The notes under the pieces: model-generated
Databases searched by the model: none
What the model was told of the DNA's origin: nothing
Seen by the model: only the letters and a program-made list of their open reading frames with translations
Source of the DNA: Leeuwenhoekiella polynyae
Lineage (GTDB): Bacteria; Bacteroidota; Bacteroidia; Flavobacteriales; Flavobacteriaceae
DNA: 64,000 nt
Strand: one strand, 5' to 3'
Assembly (NCBI RefSeq): GCF_042683665.1
Contig: NZ_JBHUOO010000023.1
Shown here: positions 40,769 through 50,273 of the stretch, one piece after another
Position numbering within the stretch: the stretch's first letter is position 1
Layout: every line of letters starts with the position of its first letter
Made by a program: the position numbers and the translations under genes

Positions 40769-42451
40769 ATGTGCGGGATAGTATGTGCCTACGAATTGAA
40801 GCAGCCAGCTGAGGTGTTAAGACCACAGCTTTTAGAAATGTCAAAAAAAATACGTCACCGTGGTCCAGATTGGAATGGTGTTTATAGCGATGAGAAAGCT
40901 ATTCTCGCTCATGAGCGTTTGTCTATAGTTGACCCTGCATCAGGGAAACAACCTTTATTAAGCCCTGATGGAAAATTAATTCTTGCGGCGAATGGTGAGA
41001 TTTATAACCATCAGGAATTGCGTAAGCAATTAAAAGGGAAATACGATTTTAAAACACAGTCTGATTGTGAAGTGATCTTAGCACTTTATCAGGAGGAAGG
41101 TACTGGATTTATTGATAAACTGAACGGGATCTTTGCATTTTCGTTATACGATTCTGAGAAAGATGAGTATTTCGTGGCGCGTGATCATATGGGGGTTATT
41201 CCACTTTATATGGGATGGGATCAACACGGTACTTTCTATGTAGCTTCAGAATTGAAAGCTTTAGAAGGAACGTGTACTAAAATTGAATTATTTCCTCCGG
41301 GACATTATTTACACAGTGCAGAAGGAGCGTTGAAAAAATGGTACGAGCGTGACTGGATGGAGTATGATGCTGTTAAGGATAACGAGACTAGCATTGAGAA
41401 GCTAAGAGATGCTTTAGAAGCAGCAGTGCACCGCCAGTTAATGTCAGATGTGCCTTATGGAGTATTGCTTTCAGGAGGTTTAGATTCTTCTATTACTTCT
41501 GCAGTAGCGAAGAAATATGCAGAAAAGCGAATAGAGTCTGGAGATACAGATGGAGCATGGTGGCCAAGATTGCACTCGTTCTCTGTAGGTTTAGAAGGTT
41601 CACCAGATTTAGCTGCAGCCCAAAAAGTAGCAGATCATATCGGCACGGTACATCACGAGATTAAATTTACAATTCAGGAAGGTCTGGATGCGATTAAAGA
41701 TGTAATATATAATCTGGAAACTTACGATATTACTACGATTAGAGCTTCTACTCCTATGTATTTGATGGCTCGTGTAATTAAGTCTATGGGGGTTAAAATG
41801 GTTCTTTCCGGAGAAGGTGCAGATGAGGTTTTTGGAGGGTATCTTTATTTTCACAAAGCACCCGATGCTAAAGAATTTCATGAGGAGACTGTACGTAAGC
41901 TGAGCAAACTGCATATGTATGATTGTCTAAGAGCAAATAAATCTCTTGCTGCCTGGGGTATTGAAGGTCGCGTTCCATTCTTGGATAAAGAATTTATGGA
42001 TGTAGCGATGAGTATTAACCCACAAGACAAAATGATCAATGGGGAGCGAATGGAAAAATGGGTGTTGCGTAAAGCATTTGAATCCTATCTTCCTGAGAGT
42101 GTTGCCTGGAGACAAAAAGAGCAGTTTTCTGATGGCGTAGGCTATAGCTGGATCGATACTCTAAAAGAAATGGTGGATGAGAAAATTAGCGATGAGCAAT
42201 TAGCTAACGCTAAATATAAATTCCCTATTCAAACACCAGGTAATAAAGAAGAGTATTACTACAGAAGTATATTTGCTGAGCATTTCCCAAGTGATGCAGC
42301 AGCAATGAGTGTTCCTCAGGAAGCATCTGTTGCGTGTAGTACAAAAATTGCATTAGAATGGGATGAGGCTTTTAAGAACATGAACGATCCGTCTGGTAGA
42401 GCTGTTGCAAATGTACACAGTGATGCCTATAAAAAGAAAGAATTGGCATAG
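40769..42451 (+). CDS. asnB: Asparagine synthase B (glutamine-hydrolysing)
   Basis: Makes asparagine from aspartate, glutamine and ATP. The 560-residue protein has the N-terminal class II amidotransferase domain with nucleophile C2 (MCGIVCAYE) and RHRGPDWNG, LSIVDPASGKQPL, NGEIYNH. The synthetase domain has the PPi-loop SGGLDSS at about 234-240 and SGEGADEVFGGY further on. Length and motifs fit the E. coli AsnB type. It has its own promoter and a strong terminator. With glsA (53455) it is one of several glutamine-consuming genes here. Confidence 0.97.
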   Translation: MCGIVCAYELKQPAEVLRPQLLEMSKKIRHRGPDWNGVYSDEKAILAHERLSIVDPASGKQPLLSPDGKLILAANGEIYNHQELRKQLKGKYDFKTQSDCEVILALYQEEGTGFIDKLNGIFAFSLYDSEKDEYFVARDHMGVIPLYMGWDQHGTFYVASELKALEGTCTKIELFPPGHYLHSAEGALKKWYERDWMEYDAVKDNETSIEKLRDALEAAVHRQLMSDVPYGVLLSGGLDSSITSAVAKKYAEKRIESGDTDGAWWPRLHSFSVGLEGSPDLAAAQKVADHIGTVHHEIKFTIQEGLDAIKDVIYNLETYDITTIRASTPMYLMARVIKSMGVKMVLSGEGADEVFGGYLYFHKAPDAKEFHEETVRKLSKLHMYDCLRANKSLAAWGIEGRVPFLDKEFMDVAMSINPQDKMINGERMEKWVLRKAFESYLPESVAWRQKEQFSDGVGYSWIDTLKEMVDEKISDEQLANAKYKFPIQTPGNKEEYYYRSIFAEHFPSDAAAMSVPQEASVACSTKIALEWDEAFKNMNDPSGRAVANVHSDAYKKKELA

Positions 42452-42474
42452 TCCGTTTTACATAATTTGTTTAG

Positions 42475-42508
42475 AAAACGCCTTCTCAAAAAGAAGGCGT
42501 TTTTTTGT
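42475..42508 (+). terminator. asnB terminator
   Basis: AAAACGCCTTCT (42475-42486) pairs with AGAAGGCGTTTT (42492-42503) around CAAAA, followed by T. Confidence 0.92.
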
Positions 42509-42824
42509 TTTAATAGTTAATCTCAACTATTCTTTAGAATACTGAAATTTCAGTGCTTTTTTTCCACAATTTGTTGATAACTTAAGCTGTTTGGCGCGGC
42601 TTTTGACATATTATCGCGTAGCCTTTTTTTATATTTGTTAGCTAGTCGTAATGAGGGTTTTTAAACCTGATTTATGGGGTTTAGATTTGAAGCTTTAGCT
42701 TGATCTAGCTAAACTTTTTTAGATTGAAATTGTAGCGTTTCAGCTAAAAAAAAGAGGTCTAAGAATACTGATGTAATTAGGGGTTTTAGATCGTAAAACA
42801 GAAAATTTAACTTAATAAAGATAT
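42509..42824 (+). promoter_or_regulatory. gyrB upstream region with DnaA-box-like sites, promoter and long leader
   Basis: This gene-free stretch has three parts. Two DnaA-box-like nonamers lie close together: TTTTCCACA (42560-42568) and TGTTGATAA (42572-42580, complement TTATCAACA), each one base from TTATCCACA. A promoter follows: TTTG (42602-42605), 24 nt and TATATTTG (42630-42637); the spacer is slightly long. The predicted 180-nt leader contains repeats of AGCT/TAGCT type near 42690-42715 that could form hairpins. DnaA control is inference. Confidence 0.45.
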
Positions 42825-44765
42825 ATGAGCGAAGAAGCCAATAAAAAACAATATTCGGCAGACAGCATTCAGGCGCTGGAAGGAATGGAGCACGTACGTA
42901 TGCGTCCATCGATGTATATTGGGGATGTAGGAGTGCGTGGTTTGCATCATCTGGTTTATGAGGTTGTTGATAACTCTATAGATGAGGCTATGGCTGGTCA
43001 CTGTGATGCCATAGATGTGATTATAAATGAAAATAACTCGATCTCTGTAAAAGATAACGGTCGGGGTATTCCGGTAGATTTACATAAGAAAGAAGGTGTT
43101 TCTGCACTTCAGGTTGTAATGACCAAAATTGGTGCCGGGGGGAAATTTGATAAAGATTCGTATAAAGTTTCCGGAGGTTTACATGGTGTTGGTGTGAGTT
43201 GTGTTAACGCACTTTCAGATCACTTGAGAGCTACAGTTTACCGAGATGGTAAAATTTGGGAGCAGGAGTACGAGAAAGGTAAAGCCATGTACCCTGTCAA
43301 GGGAATAGGTGATACAGATGATCGCGGTACTGCCGTGACTTTCTTACCAGATCCTACCATTTTTCAGCAAACAACAGAATTTAATTACGACACGCTTGCT
43401 AGTCGTATGCGTGAGCTTTCATATCTGAATAAAGGTATTACTATCACCTTGATGGATAAACGCCAGAAGGATGATAAGGGAGAATTTCCTGTTGAAACTT
43501 TTCATTCGGACGAAGGGTTGAAAGAATTTGTTCGCTTTATGGATGGTAACCGTCAGCCAATTATTAGCGAGGTTATATCTATGGAAGGCGAGAAGAATGA
43601 TATTCCTGTTGAGGTTGCAATGATCTATAACGACAGTTATGCAGAGAATTTACATTCGTATGTGAATAACATCAACACACACGAAGGAGGTACGCATCTT
43701 GCAGGTTTTAGACGGGGTTTAACTTCTTCGCTTAAGAAGTATGCAGATGCTTCGGGAATGTTAGATAAACTGAAATTTGAGATTGCCGGTGATGACTTTA
43801 GAGAAGGTCTTACTGCAATTATTTCGGTTAAAGTAGCAGAACCTCAGTTTGAAGGTCAGACAAAAACAAAATTAGGTAACCGGGAAGTGACTTCTGCAGT
43901 TTCGCAGGCGGTTTCTGAAATGGTAGAAATATACCTTGAGGAGCATCCAGACGATGCAAAAACAATTGTTCAGAAAGTAATTCTTGCCGCTCAGGCACGC
44001 CACGCTGCTAAGAAAGCACGCGAGATGGTGCAGCGTAAGACGGTGATGAGTATAGGTGGTTTACCTGGAAAATTAGCCGACTGTTCTGAGACAGATCCTA
44101 ATGCCTGTGAAGTATTCCTCGTAGAGGGTGACTCTGCAGGTGGAACTGCAAAAATGGGTCGCGATCGTAACTTTCAGGCGATTCTTCCGCTTCGCGGAAA
44201 AATTCTGAATGTTGAGAAAGCGATGCAACATAAGGTTTTTGAAAACGAAGAGATCAAGAATATTTTTACAGCTTTAGGTGTTACTATAGGTACCGAAGAA
44301 GATAGTAAAGCATTGAATCTTTCAAAACTGCGTTATCACAAAATTGTGATTATGTGTGATGCCGATGTAGATGGTAGTCACATTGCAACATTGATATTAA
44401 CCTTCTTCTTCCGTTATATGCGTGAGTTGGTTGAAGGTGGTCATGTTTATATCGCTACCCCACCACTTTACTTACTTAAAAAAGGTAAAAAAATGCGCTA
44501 TGCCTGGAGTGAGAAAGAACGTGATGAGTATAACGAGCAAATGGGTGGAAGCGCCGGTGTACAGCGTTACAAGGGGCTTGGTGAGATGAATGCGGAGCAA
44601 TTGTGGGATACCACAATGAACCCCGAATTTAGAACGCTTCGTCAGGTAACTATAGATAACGGTACGGAAGCAGACCGTATTTTCTCTATGTTGATGGGGG
44701 ACGAGGTTCCGCCACGTCGCGAATTCATTGAGAAAAATGCAGTTTATGCTAATATTGATGCATAA
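42825..44765 (+). CDS. gyrB: DNA gyrase subunit B
   Basis: ATPase subunit of gyrase, which introduces negative supercoils. The 646-residue protein is the short, insert-free type. GHKL ATPase motifs are VVDNSIDEAMAG, KDNGRGIPVD and GGLHGVGVSCVNALS. The transducer lysine region QTKTKLGN follows, then the TOPRIM domain with EGDSAGG, PLRGKILNVEKA and the metal-binding DADVDGSHI. The C-terminal region QRYKGLGEMNAEQLWDTTMNP is also clear. GyrB rather than ParE is favoured by this set of motifs, though the two families are close. No gyrA is adjacent. Confidence 0.95.
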   Translation: MSEEANKKQYSADSIQALEGMEHVRMRPSMYIGDVGVRGLHHLVYEVVDNSIDEAMAGHCDAIDVIINENNSISVKDNGRGIPVDLHKKEGVSALQVVMTKIGAGGKFDKDSYKVSGGLHGVGVSCVNALSDHLRATVYRDGKIWEQEYEKGKAMYPVKGIGDTDDRGTAVTFLPDPTIFQQTTEFNYDTLASRMRELSYLNKGITITLMDKRQKDDKGEFPVETFHSDEGLKEFVRFMDGNRQPIISEVISMEGEKNDIPVEVAMIYNDSYAENLHSYVNNINTHEGGTHLAGFRRGLTSSLKKYADASGMLDKLKFEIAGDDFREGLTAIISVKVAEPQFEGQTKTKLGNREVTSAVSQAVSEMVEIYLEEHPDDAKTIVQKVILAAQARHAAKKAREMVQRKTVMSIGGLPGKLADCSETDPNACEVFLVEGDSAGGTAKMGRDRNFQAILPLRGKILNVEKAMQHKVFENEEIKNIFTALGVTIGTEEDSKALNLSKLRYHKIVIMCDADVDGSHIATLILTFFFRYMRELVEGGHVYIATPPLYLLKKGKKMRYAWSEKERDEYNEQMGGSAGVQRYKGLGEMNAEQLWDTTMNPEFRTLRQVTIDNGTEADRIFSMLMGDEVPPRREFIEKNAVYANIDA

Positions 44766-44784
44766 TCGATACTAAATAGAATTT

Positions 44785-44817
44785 AAAAGCCCGATAATTA
44801 TTTATCGGGCTTTTTTA
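44785..44817 (+). terminator. gyrB terminator
   Basis: AAAAGCCCGATAA (44785-44797) pairs with TTATCGGGCTTTT (44802-44814), followed by T. Confidence 0.92.
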
Positions 44818-44828
44818 ATGGTGTAGCC

Positions 44829-44858
44829 TTGTGTCTTTCAGGGGTTTTGTTATTTTTG
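44829..44858 (+). promoter_or_regulatory. Promoter of the DUF6588 gene
   Basis: TTG (44829-44831), a 19-nt spacer and TATTTTTG (44851-44858) give a clear Bacteroidota promoter, with the start codon 23 nt further on. Confidence 0.75.
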
Positions 44859-44881
44859 AATAAACCAAATCAATCAATTAA

Positions 44882-45886
44882 ATGAAAAAACTACTACTAT
44901 TTTTAAGTGCAGTTACGCTTTCTGCTAATGCCTTTGCTCAGGACGATGAAGGCTTTGAAGCAATCATTGTGGCGGGAGCAGCAGATGCTAATACTTTAAT
45001 GGGAGCCTATATTGCGCCAGCAATGGAAGGCTTAGTTTATAGCATGTCCGGCGGCTGGTATCATACCGCAAAAACGCATAAAAAGTTAGGTTTTGATATT
45101 ACTATTGGAGTTAATGCAGCAATTGTGCCTACTGAAAAGGAACTGTTTTCTTTTGCTGATTTAAATTTTGAAAACACCATAACAGCATCTCCGGGAACCA
45201 CTCCTACAGTTGCTGGTAGCGGAAATCCTGCAGAAGTAACGGTTGTTACTCAGGATGGGGATACTGGTACTTTTACCATGCCTGAAGGGGTTAAAGATGA
45301 TTTACCACTCAACGCAATGCCGGCCCCGACGCTTCAGGCAAGTGTTGGGCTTATTTATGATACCGATTTAATGGTTAGAGCGACCCCAAAATTAGGGAGC
45401 GACGATGTAAAAGGTAGCTTATTTGGAGTGGGGTTGAAGCATAATCTCATGCAATACTTAGGTCCTTTAGATAAGCTCCCACTTAATGTTGCGGTTATGG
45501 GGGCATTCACGTCTATGAATGTTGATTATGATATTGAGGATGGATCTTCTGTAGATGGTGTAAATCAGGCTGCAGAATTCAAATTAAACTCTTATACATT
45601 TCAAGGTGTAGCCTCGTTAGATTTTCCTTTTATAACTGTGTATGGTGGTTTAGGGTATACCGGAGGTAAGTCTGAATTGAATGTTTTGGGTACTTATAAT
45701 GTAGATTATAATGGAGGAGCTGACAGGACTACCTTAACAGATCCCATTGCACTTTCTTACAGTCCGTCTAGCGTTAGAGCTTCGTTAGGCGCACGTTTAA
45801 ATCTGGCATTTTTCAAAATTTATGCAGATTACACGGTTCAAGAGTACAGTAATTTGAGTGCGGGAATTGCATTCAGTTTTAGATAA
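44882..45886 (+). CDS. DUF6588 family outer-membrane barrel-like protein
   Basis: A 334-residue protein with a signal peptide (MKKLLLFLSAVTLSANAFAQ). The mature start FEAIIVAGAADANTLMGAYIAPAMEGLVYSMSGGWYHTAKTHKKLGFDITIGVNAA is the DUF6588 hallmark. The rest alternates short beta strands and turns and ends YADYTVQEYSNLSAGIAFSFR, with a terminal aromatic residue before Arg, as expected for an outer-membrane beta-barrel. Function is unknown. It has its own promoter and a terminator-like hairpin after it (45917-45950). Confidence 0.85.
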   Translation: MKKLLLFLSAVTLSANAFAQDDEGFEAIIVAGAADANTLMGAYIAPAMEGLVYSMSGGWYHTAKTHKKLGFDITIGVNAAIVPTEKELFSFADLNFENTITASPGTTPTVAGSGNPAEVTVVTQDGDTGTFTMPEGVKDDLPLNAMPAPTLQASVGLIYDTDLMVRATPKLGSDDVKGSLFGVGLKHNLMQYLGPLDKLPLNVAVMGAFTSMNVDYDIEDGSSVDGVNQAAEFKLNSYTFQGVASLDFPFITVYGGLGYTGGKSELNVLGTYNVDYNGGADRTTLTDPIALSYSPSSVRASLGARLNLAFFKIYADYTVQEYSNLSAGIAFSFR

Positions 45887-45916
45887 TTTACTTTACCATT
45901 TGTCAAATGGTTGCCA

Positions 45917-45955
45917 GAGCCACTTTTAAGCATATAGCTTATAAGTGGCTTTATT
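45917..45955 (+). terminator. Terminator of the DUF6588 gene
   Basis: GAGCCACTT (45917-45925) pairs with AAGTGGCT (45943-45950). The stem is extended by TAAGC (45927-45931) with GCTTA (45937-45941) and followed by TTATTTAT. The gap from here to mdh also holds AGTCTT/AAGACT repeats near 46017-46041. Confidence 0.75.
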
Positions 45956-46134
45956 TATACTGTGGAGTTTGAGGAAGCCGAATATAGGGTCTATGATGCA
46001 AATCATAACCTAATTTTAAGTCTTAAGAGTCTTAAAAGACTAAATGAAGTCGTAATTTTAAAGCCGCAATCGATAACTTAGTTGTTTTGCCGGTTGCGAT
46101 AAAATTATTTAATAAATCTTATAAATACATACCC

Positions 46135-47061
46135 ATGAAAGTTACCGTAGTAGGAGCAGGAGCTGTAGGTGCAAGTTGTGCCGAATATATAGCTATGAAA
46201 AATTTTGCCTCAGATGTTATTCTTCTTGATATTAAGGAAGGTTATGCTGAAGGTAAAGCGATGGATTTGATGCAAACCGCTTCTTTAAATGCTTTTGATA
46301 CCCGTATTACCGGTACAACCGGAGATTATTCTAAAACTGCTGGCAGTGATATTGCAGTTATTACAAGTGGTATTCCGCGAAAGCCGGGTATGACCAGAGA
46401 AGAGCTTATAGGTATCAACGCAGGTATTGTAAAAGATGTTTCTTCAAATTTAATTAAGCATTCTCCAGACGTTACCATTATTGTAGTGAGTAACCCAATG
46501 GATACGATGACTTATTTAGTACATAAAACTACCGGACTTCCTAAAAATAGAATTATAGGAATGGGTGGTGCTTTAGATAGTGCACGTTTTAAATATCGTT
46601 TAGCTGAAGCATTAGTATGTCCTATTTCTGATGTTGATGGAATGGTTATAGGTGGTCACAGTGATACTGGTATGATTCCCTTAACACGTCTGGCAACTCG
46701 TAATAGTTTGCTTGCTTCAGAATTTCTAGCCGAAGATCGCTTAGAGCAAGTGAAAGAAGATACTAAAGTAGGTGGAGCTACACTTACTAAGTTATTAGGT
46801 ACTTCTGCCTGGTATGCTCCCGGAGCTGCTGTTTCTGGATTGGTGCAGGCGATTGCTTGTGATCAGAAAAAGATGTTTCCTTGTTCTGCTTTATTGGAAG
46901 GTGAATACGATCTAGATGATATCTGTATTGGCGTTCCTGTTATTTTAGGAAAAGGAGGTATCGAGAAAATCGTACCTGTGGATCTCACAGATGCTGAAAA
47001 AGAAAAACTTCAGGAGAGCGCTGCTGCAGTGAAGAAAACCAATGGGTTATTGGAGTTGTAA
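46135..47061 (+). CDS. mdh: Malate dehydrogenase
   Basis: NAD-dependent oxidation of malate to oxaloacetate in the TCA cycle, providing the partner for gltA. I use the ATG at 46135 (308 residues, MKVTVVGAGAVGASC), since the upstream TTG at 46087 adds only a poor N-terminus. The nucleotide-binding GAGAVG is at 8-13. Substrate-loop arginines are in SGIPRKPGMTREEL, and the catalytic histidine is H175 in GGHSDTGM. It belongs to the LDH-like MDH group found in Bacteroidota. It converges with nrdJ through a shared terminator. Confidence 0.96.
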   Translation: MKVTVVGAGAVGASCAEYIAMKNFASDVILLDIKEGYAEGKAMDLMQTASLNAFDTRITGTTGDYSKTAGSDIAVITSGIPRKPGMTREELIGINAGIVKDVSSNLIKHSPDVTIIVVSNPMDTMTYLVHKTTGLPKNRIIGMGGALDSARFKYRLAEALVCPISDVDGMVIGGHSDTGMIPLTRLATRNSLLASEFLAEDRLEQVKEDTKVGGATLTKLLGTSAWYAPGAAVSGLVQAIACDQKKMFPCSALLEGEYDLDDICIGVPVILGKGGIEKIVPVDLTDAEKEKLQESAAAVKKTNGLLEL

Positions 47062-47081
47062 TCTGATTTTTATATAAAAAG

Positions 47082-47110
47082 AAAAGCCGCTCAATGAGTG
47101 GCTTTTTTGT
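47082..47110 (+). terminator. mdh terminator, bidirectional
   Basis: AAAAGCCGCTC (47082-47092) pairs with GAGTGGCTTTT (47096-47106), with one G-T pair and a T tail. On the minus strand it can end nrdJ transcripts. Confidence 0.85.
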
Positions 47111-47130
47111 GTTCAGTTTGCTGCGAAAAA

Positions 47131-49686
47131 TTATCCGCATTTAGAAGAACCGCAGTCTTTACAGGTAAGACATCCTTCCTGATAAATTAATTCTGAAGAA
47201 TTACAGTTGTCACATTTTTGTTTGCGGGCTACTGTGCCATCTGCTACATAGCGTTTTAAAGCTCGTGCTACACCATTTTTCCATGTATTGATTGAAGCGC
47301 TATCCAACTGTAAGCTGTTCGTTAGTTCAACAGCTTTTTCAATAGGCATTCCGTAGCGAAGTGTGGTAGAGATTAATTTCGCATAATTCCAATACTCTGG
47401 ATCAAACTTGTGAGAGAGGCCTTCAATAGTGGTTTTATAGCCTCTTTTGTTTTGATATTGAAAATCATAACGAGAGCTTCCGTCATCATTTCGATTTTTA
47501 ATGATCAGCCCTTTTTCAACCCAGCGGGGTAGTAAAATTCCATCTTCATCATCAGCAATACCGGTAAAGATCTCGTAAGGTTTTCCTTCTATAAGTCCTA
47601 TAAAAGCGATCCATTTTTCCTTATTATTTTGAAAACGTACGATATCTGCCTCTAAGATTTGTGGTCTTTTAGTAGGAAAAGCAGTTAGTGTTTCATTGTC
47701 TTCCTCCTCTTTCTTTTCTTCGTTAGAAATTAACACCCCAGATCGTGAACCGTCGCGGTAAACGGTGACACCTTTGCAGCCGGCTTGCCAGGCTTCAAGG
47801 TATAAATCGCCCACAAGCTCCTCGTTTACATCATTAGGCAGGTTGATGGTAACGCTGATGCTGTGATCTACCCATTTTTGTACAGCACCTTGCATACGTA
47901 CTTTATTTAACCAGTCAACATCATTAGAAGTTGCTTGATAATAGGGAGATTGAGCAACAATTTCATTCAATTCTTCCTGGCTGTAGTTTTTGTCAGTAGC
48001 AATCCCGTTGCTTTTCATCCATTCTTTAAAGCGGTGATGAAAAACCACATATTCTTCCCAAGAATCTCCTACTTCATCAACAAAATCTACACGAGCATCT
48101 TTGTCATTCGGATTTACTTTACGACGACGCTTGTAAACAGGAAGAAACACGGGTTCGATTCCAGAGGTTGTTTGGGTCATTAAGCTCGTCGTTCCGGTAG
48201 GAGCGATCGTGAGCAGCGCGATGTTACGACGACCGTATTCCAGCATATCGTAATACAATTTTTCATCTGCTTCTTTCAGTCTCAAAATAAACGGATTTTC
48301 TTTCTCGCGTTCTGAGTCGAAAATAGGAAAAGCACCCCGTTCTTTTGCTGCGTAAACCGAAGCTCGATACGCTTCAATGGCGATAGTTTTGTGAATTTCT
48401 ACAGAAAATTCATTCCCTTTTTCGCTTCCGTACTTGATGCCTAAAGCAGCCAGCATATCACCTTCTGCAGTAATGCCTATTCCGGTACGGCGACCTTCTT
48501 CGGCTTTCTTTTTGATGTTTAACCACAGATCGCGCTCTACTTTTTTAACCTCTTCGCTTTCTGGGTCGCTTTCTATTTTTGCAAGTATGGCATCTACTTT
48601 TTCCAATTCGAGGTCGATGATATCATCCATAATACGCTGCGCTTTTGCAACGTGTTTTTTAAACAGATCAAAGTTGAAAGAAGCATTCTTAGTAAAAGGT
48701 TCTTCAACATAAGAAAATAGGTTGATAGCTAATAAGCGACAAGAGTCATAAGGGCACAGTGGGATTTCACCACACGGATTTGTTGAAACCGTTTTGTAAC
48801 CTAAATCTGCATAACAATCGGGTACAGATTCGCGGGAAATCGTGTCCCAGAAAAGAATGCCGGGTTCTGCAGATTTCCAGGCATTATGAACAATTTTTTT
48901 CCAGAGTTTTTCAGCTTCGATCTCTTTTTGGTTTAGCGGGTCTTTACTGAAAATGGGATATTTCTGTGTGTATTTTTTTTGATCTTTTACGGCTTGCATA
49001 AACCCATCATCAATACGAACGGAAACATTTGCGCCGGTCACTTTGCCTTGCTCCATTTTAGCATCGATAAAATCTTCTGCATCGGGATGATTTATAGAAA
49101 CTGAAAGCATTAAAGCTCCACGTCTTCCGTCTTGAGCAACCTCACGGGTAGAGTTAGAGTATCGCTCCATAAAAGGGACAAGCCCTGTTGAGGTTAGTGC
49201 TGAATTTTTTACACCAGAACCTTTAGGTCTTATATGAGAAAGATCGTGACCTACACCTCCACGACGTTTCATAAGTTGAACCTGTTCCTGGTCTATCTTC
49301 ATAATTCCGCCGTAAGAATCAGAAGCACCGTCGTTTCCTATAACAAAACAGTTAGATAAAGAGCCTACTTGGTACGGATTGCCAATTCCTGCCATTGGAC
49401 TACCCTGAGGAACGATATATTTAAAATCTCTAATCAAGTCAAAAACTTCCGCTTCATCCATAGGGTTAGGGTAACGCGCTTCTATACGTGCCAACTCTTT
49501 TGCGATACGACGGTGCATGTTATCGGGAGTTTTTTCGTAGATATTGCCGTTAGAATCCTTAAGAGCATATTTATTGACCCATACGCGCGCTGCAAGGTCG
49601 TCTCCTTTAAAATATTTTAGTGAAGCTTCAAAGGCTTCATCTTGTGAATACGTTTGCGAAGCAGGAGCGGTAACTTGTGTGGCCAT
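47131..49686 (-). CDS. nrdJ: Adenosylcobalamin-dependent ribonucleotide reductase (class II)
   Basis: Reduces ribonucleotides to deoxyribonucleotides using a B12-generated thiyl radical, independent of oxygen. The 851-residue protein has C113 in GSLSNCFV (first redox cysteine). The active-site triad N303-C305-E307 lies in STNPCGEIPL, the finger loop TIAPTGTTSLMTQTTSGIEPVF near 500. A C-terminal zinc-ribbon-like region has CDNC and CLTCKDCGSSKCG, whose last cysteines may act as the reductant shuttle. No cobalamin riboswitch is visible upstream. The host must make or import B12. Confidence 0.93.
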   Translation of the reverse strand: MATQVTAPASQTYSQDEAFEASLKYFKGDDLAARVWVNKYALKDSNGNIYEKTPDNMHRRIAKELARIEARYPNPMDEAEVFDLIRDFKYIVPQGSPMAGIGNPYQVGSLSNCFVIGNDGASDSYGGIMKIDQEQVQLMKRRGGVGHDLSHIRPKGSGVKNSALTSTGLVPFMERYSNSTREVAQDGRRGALMLSVSINHPDAEDFIDAKMEQGKVTGANVSVRIDDGFMQAVKDQKKYTQKYPIFSKDPLNQKEIEAEKLWKKIVHNAWKSAEPGILFWDTISRESVPDCYADLGYKTVSTNPCGEIPLCPYDSCRLLAINLFSYVEEPFTKNASFNFDLFKKHVAKAQRIMDDIIDLELEKVDAILAKIESDPESEEVKKVERDLWLNIKKKAEEGRRTGIGITAEGDMLAALGIKYGSEKGNEFSVEIHKTIAIEAYRASVYAAKERGAFPIFDSEREKENPFILRLKEADEKLYYDMLEYGRRNIALLTIAPTGTTSLMTQTTSGIEPVFLPVYKRRRKVNPNDKDARVDFVDEVGDSWEEYVVFHHRFKEWMKSNGIATDKNYSQEELNEIVAQSPYYQATSNDVDWLNKVRMQGAVQKWVDHSISVTINLPNDVNEELVGDLYLEAWQAGCKGVTVYRDGSRSGVLISNEEKKEEEDNETLTAFPTKRPQILEADIVRFQNNKEKWIAFIGLIEGKPYEIFTGIADDEDGILLPRWVEKGLIIKNRNDDGSSRYDFQYQNKRGYKTTIEGLSHKFDPEYWNYAKLISTTLRYGMPIEKAVELTNSLQLDSASINTWKNGVARALKRYVADGTVARKQKCDNCNSSELIYQEGCLTCKDCGSSKCG

Positions 49687-50273
49687 CGGTTTTATTTTAA
49701 AGAATTAGATCTGGTTTTAATAGTGTGAAGGTAGTTGAAAAATAAACACAAAAAAATTTGATGTGCTGTGAAGTTGTTAATAAATAATTTTAAATAATTG
49801 AATTACAGTGTTTTAAAAATTTATCAACACTTAGGAGTTGAAAAATTTTATAATTTATATCTGAAATTTTTAATTTATGGCATCGCTGGTTTTTGTTTAA
49901 AATAGTTGCATAAATCTTATGAAAGTGGCTAATTAAATAAAAAAAAATAGTGTTCATTTTTTTCCATATTAGCAAATTCTATGAAGTACTATCTATTTAG
50001 TATCTAGGTTTTAATGCGAAAAATTTGCCGTTAGGTGTTAAATTAAATAAGAGATGGTTTGATTTGTTCAACTCTACAGCCTCATTTTTAACATATAAGG
50101 TTGTTCCTGAAAGCGGAGTAAAAACCAATTAGTGGTCTGAATTCCAGTTAATTAAAAGGTTAAAGAAATCAAAAAGATATTTATTGGCATTTCTGCATTG
50201 AAACCCTATATTTGCACGTTTTACAAAATCGCCTGAAAAAGGTTCGGGAAGAATTAATAAATATTAAAGAGTA
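49687..50273 (+). other. AT-rich gene-free gap between divergent nrdJ and secDF
   Basis: Nearly 590 bp with no credible ORF. A DnaA-box-like TTATCAACA lies at 49821-49829, one base from consensus. The rest up to about 50160 is AT-rich with no repeats I could pair convincingly and no NrdR-box pair or B12 riboswitch that I can recognise. The only clear signal is the secDF promoter at 50184-50214. Confidence 0.6.
50184..50214 (+). promoter_or_regulatory. secDF promoter
   Basis: TTG (50184-50186), a 20-nt spacer and TATATTTG (50207-50214) match the Bacteroidota promoter, giving a leader of about 50 nt before the secDF ATG. Confidence 0.75.

Noticed and set aside
42509..42824. Replication origin at the gyrB upstream region
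   Set aside because: Only two imperfect DnaA-like boxes, no cluster, no dnaA nearby, and no clear unwinding element distinct from general AT-richness.
49687..50040. Cobalamin riboswitch upstream of nrdJ
   Set aside because: I looked for a B12-box-like core and a paired architecture on the minus strand and saw neither.
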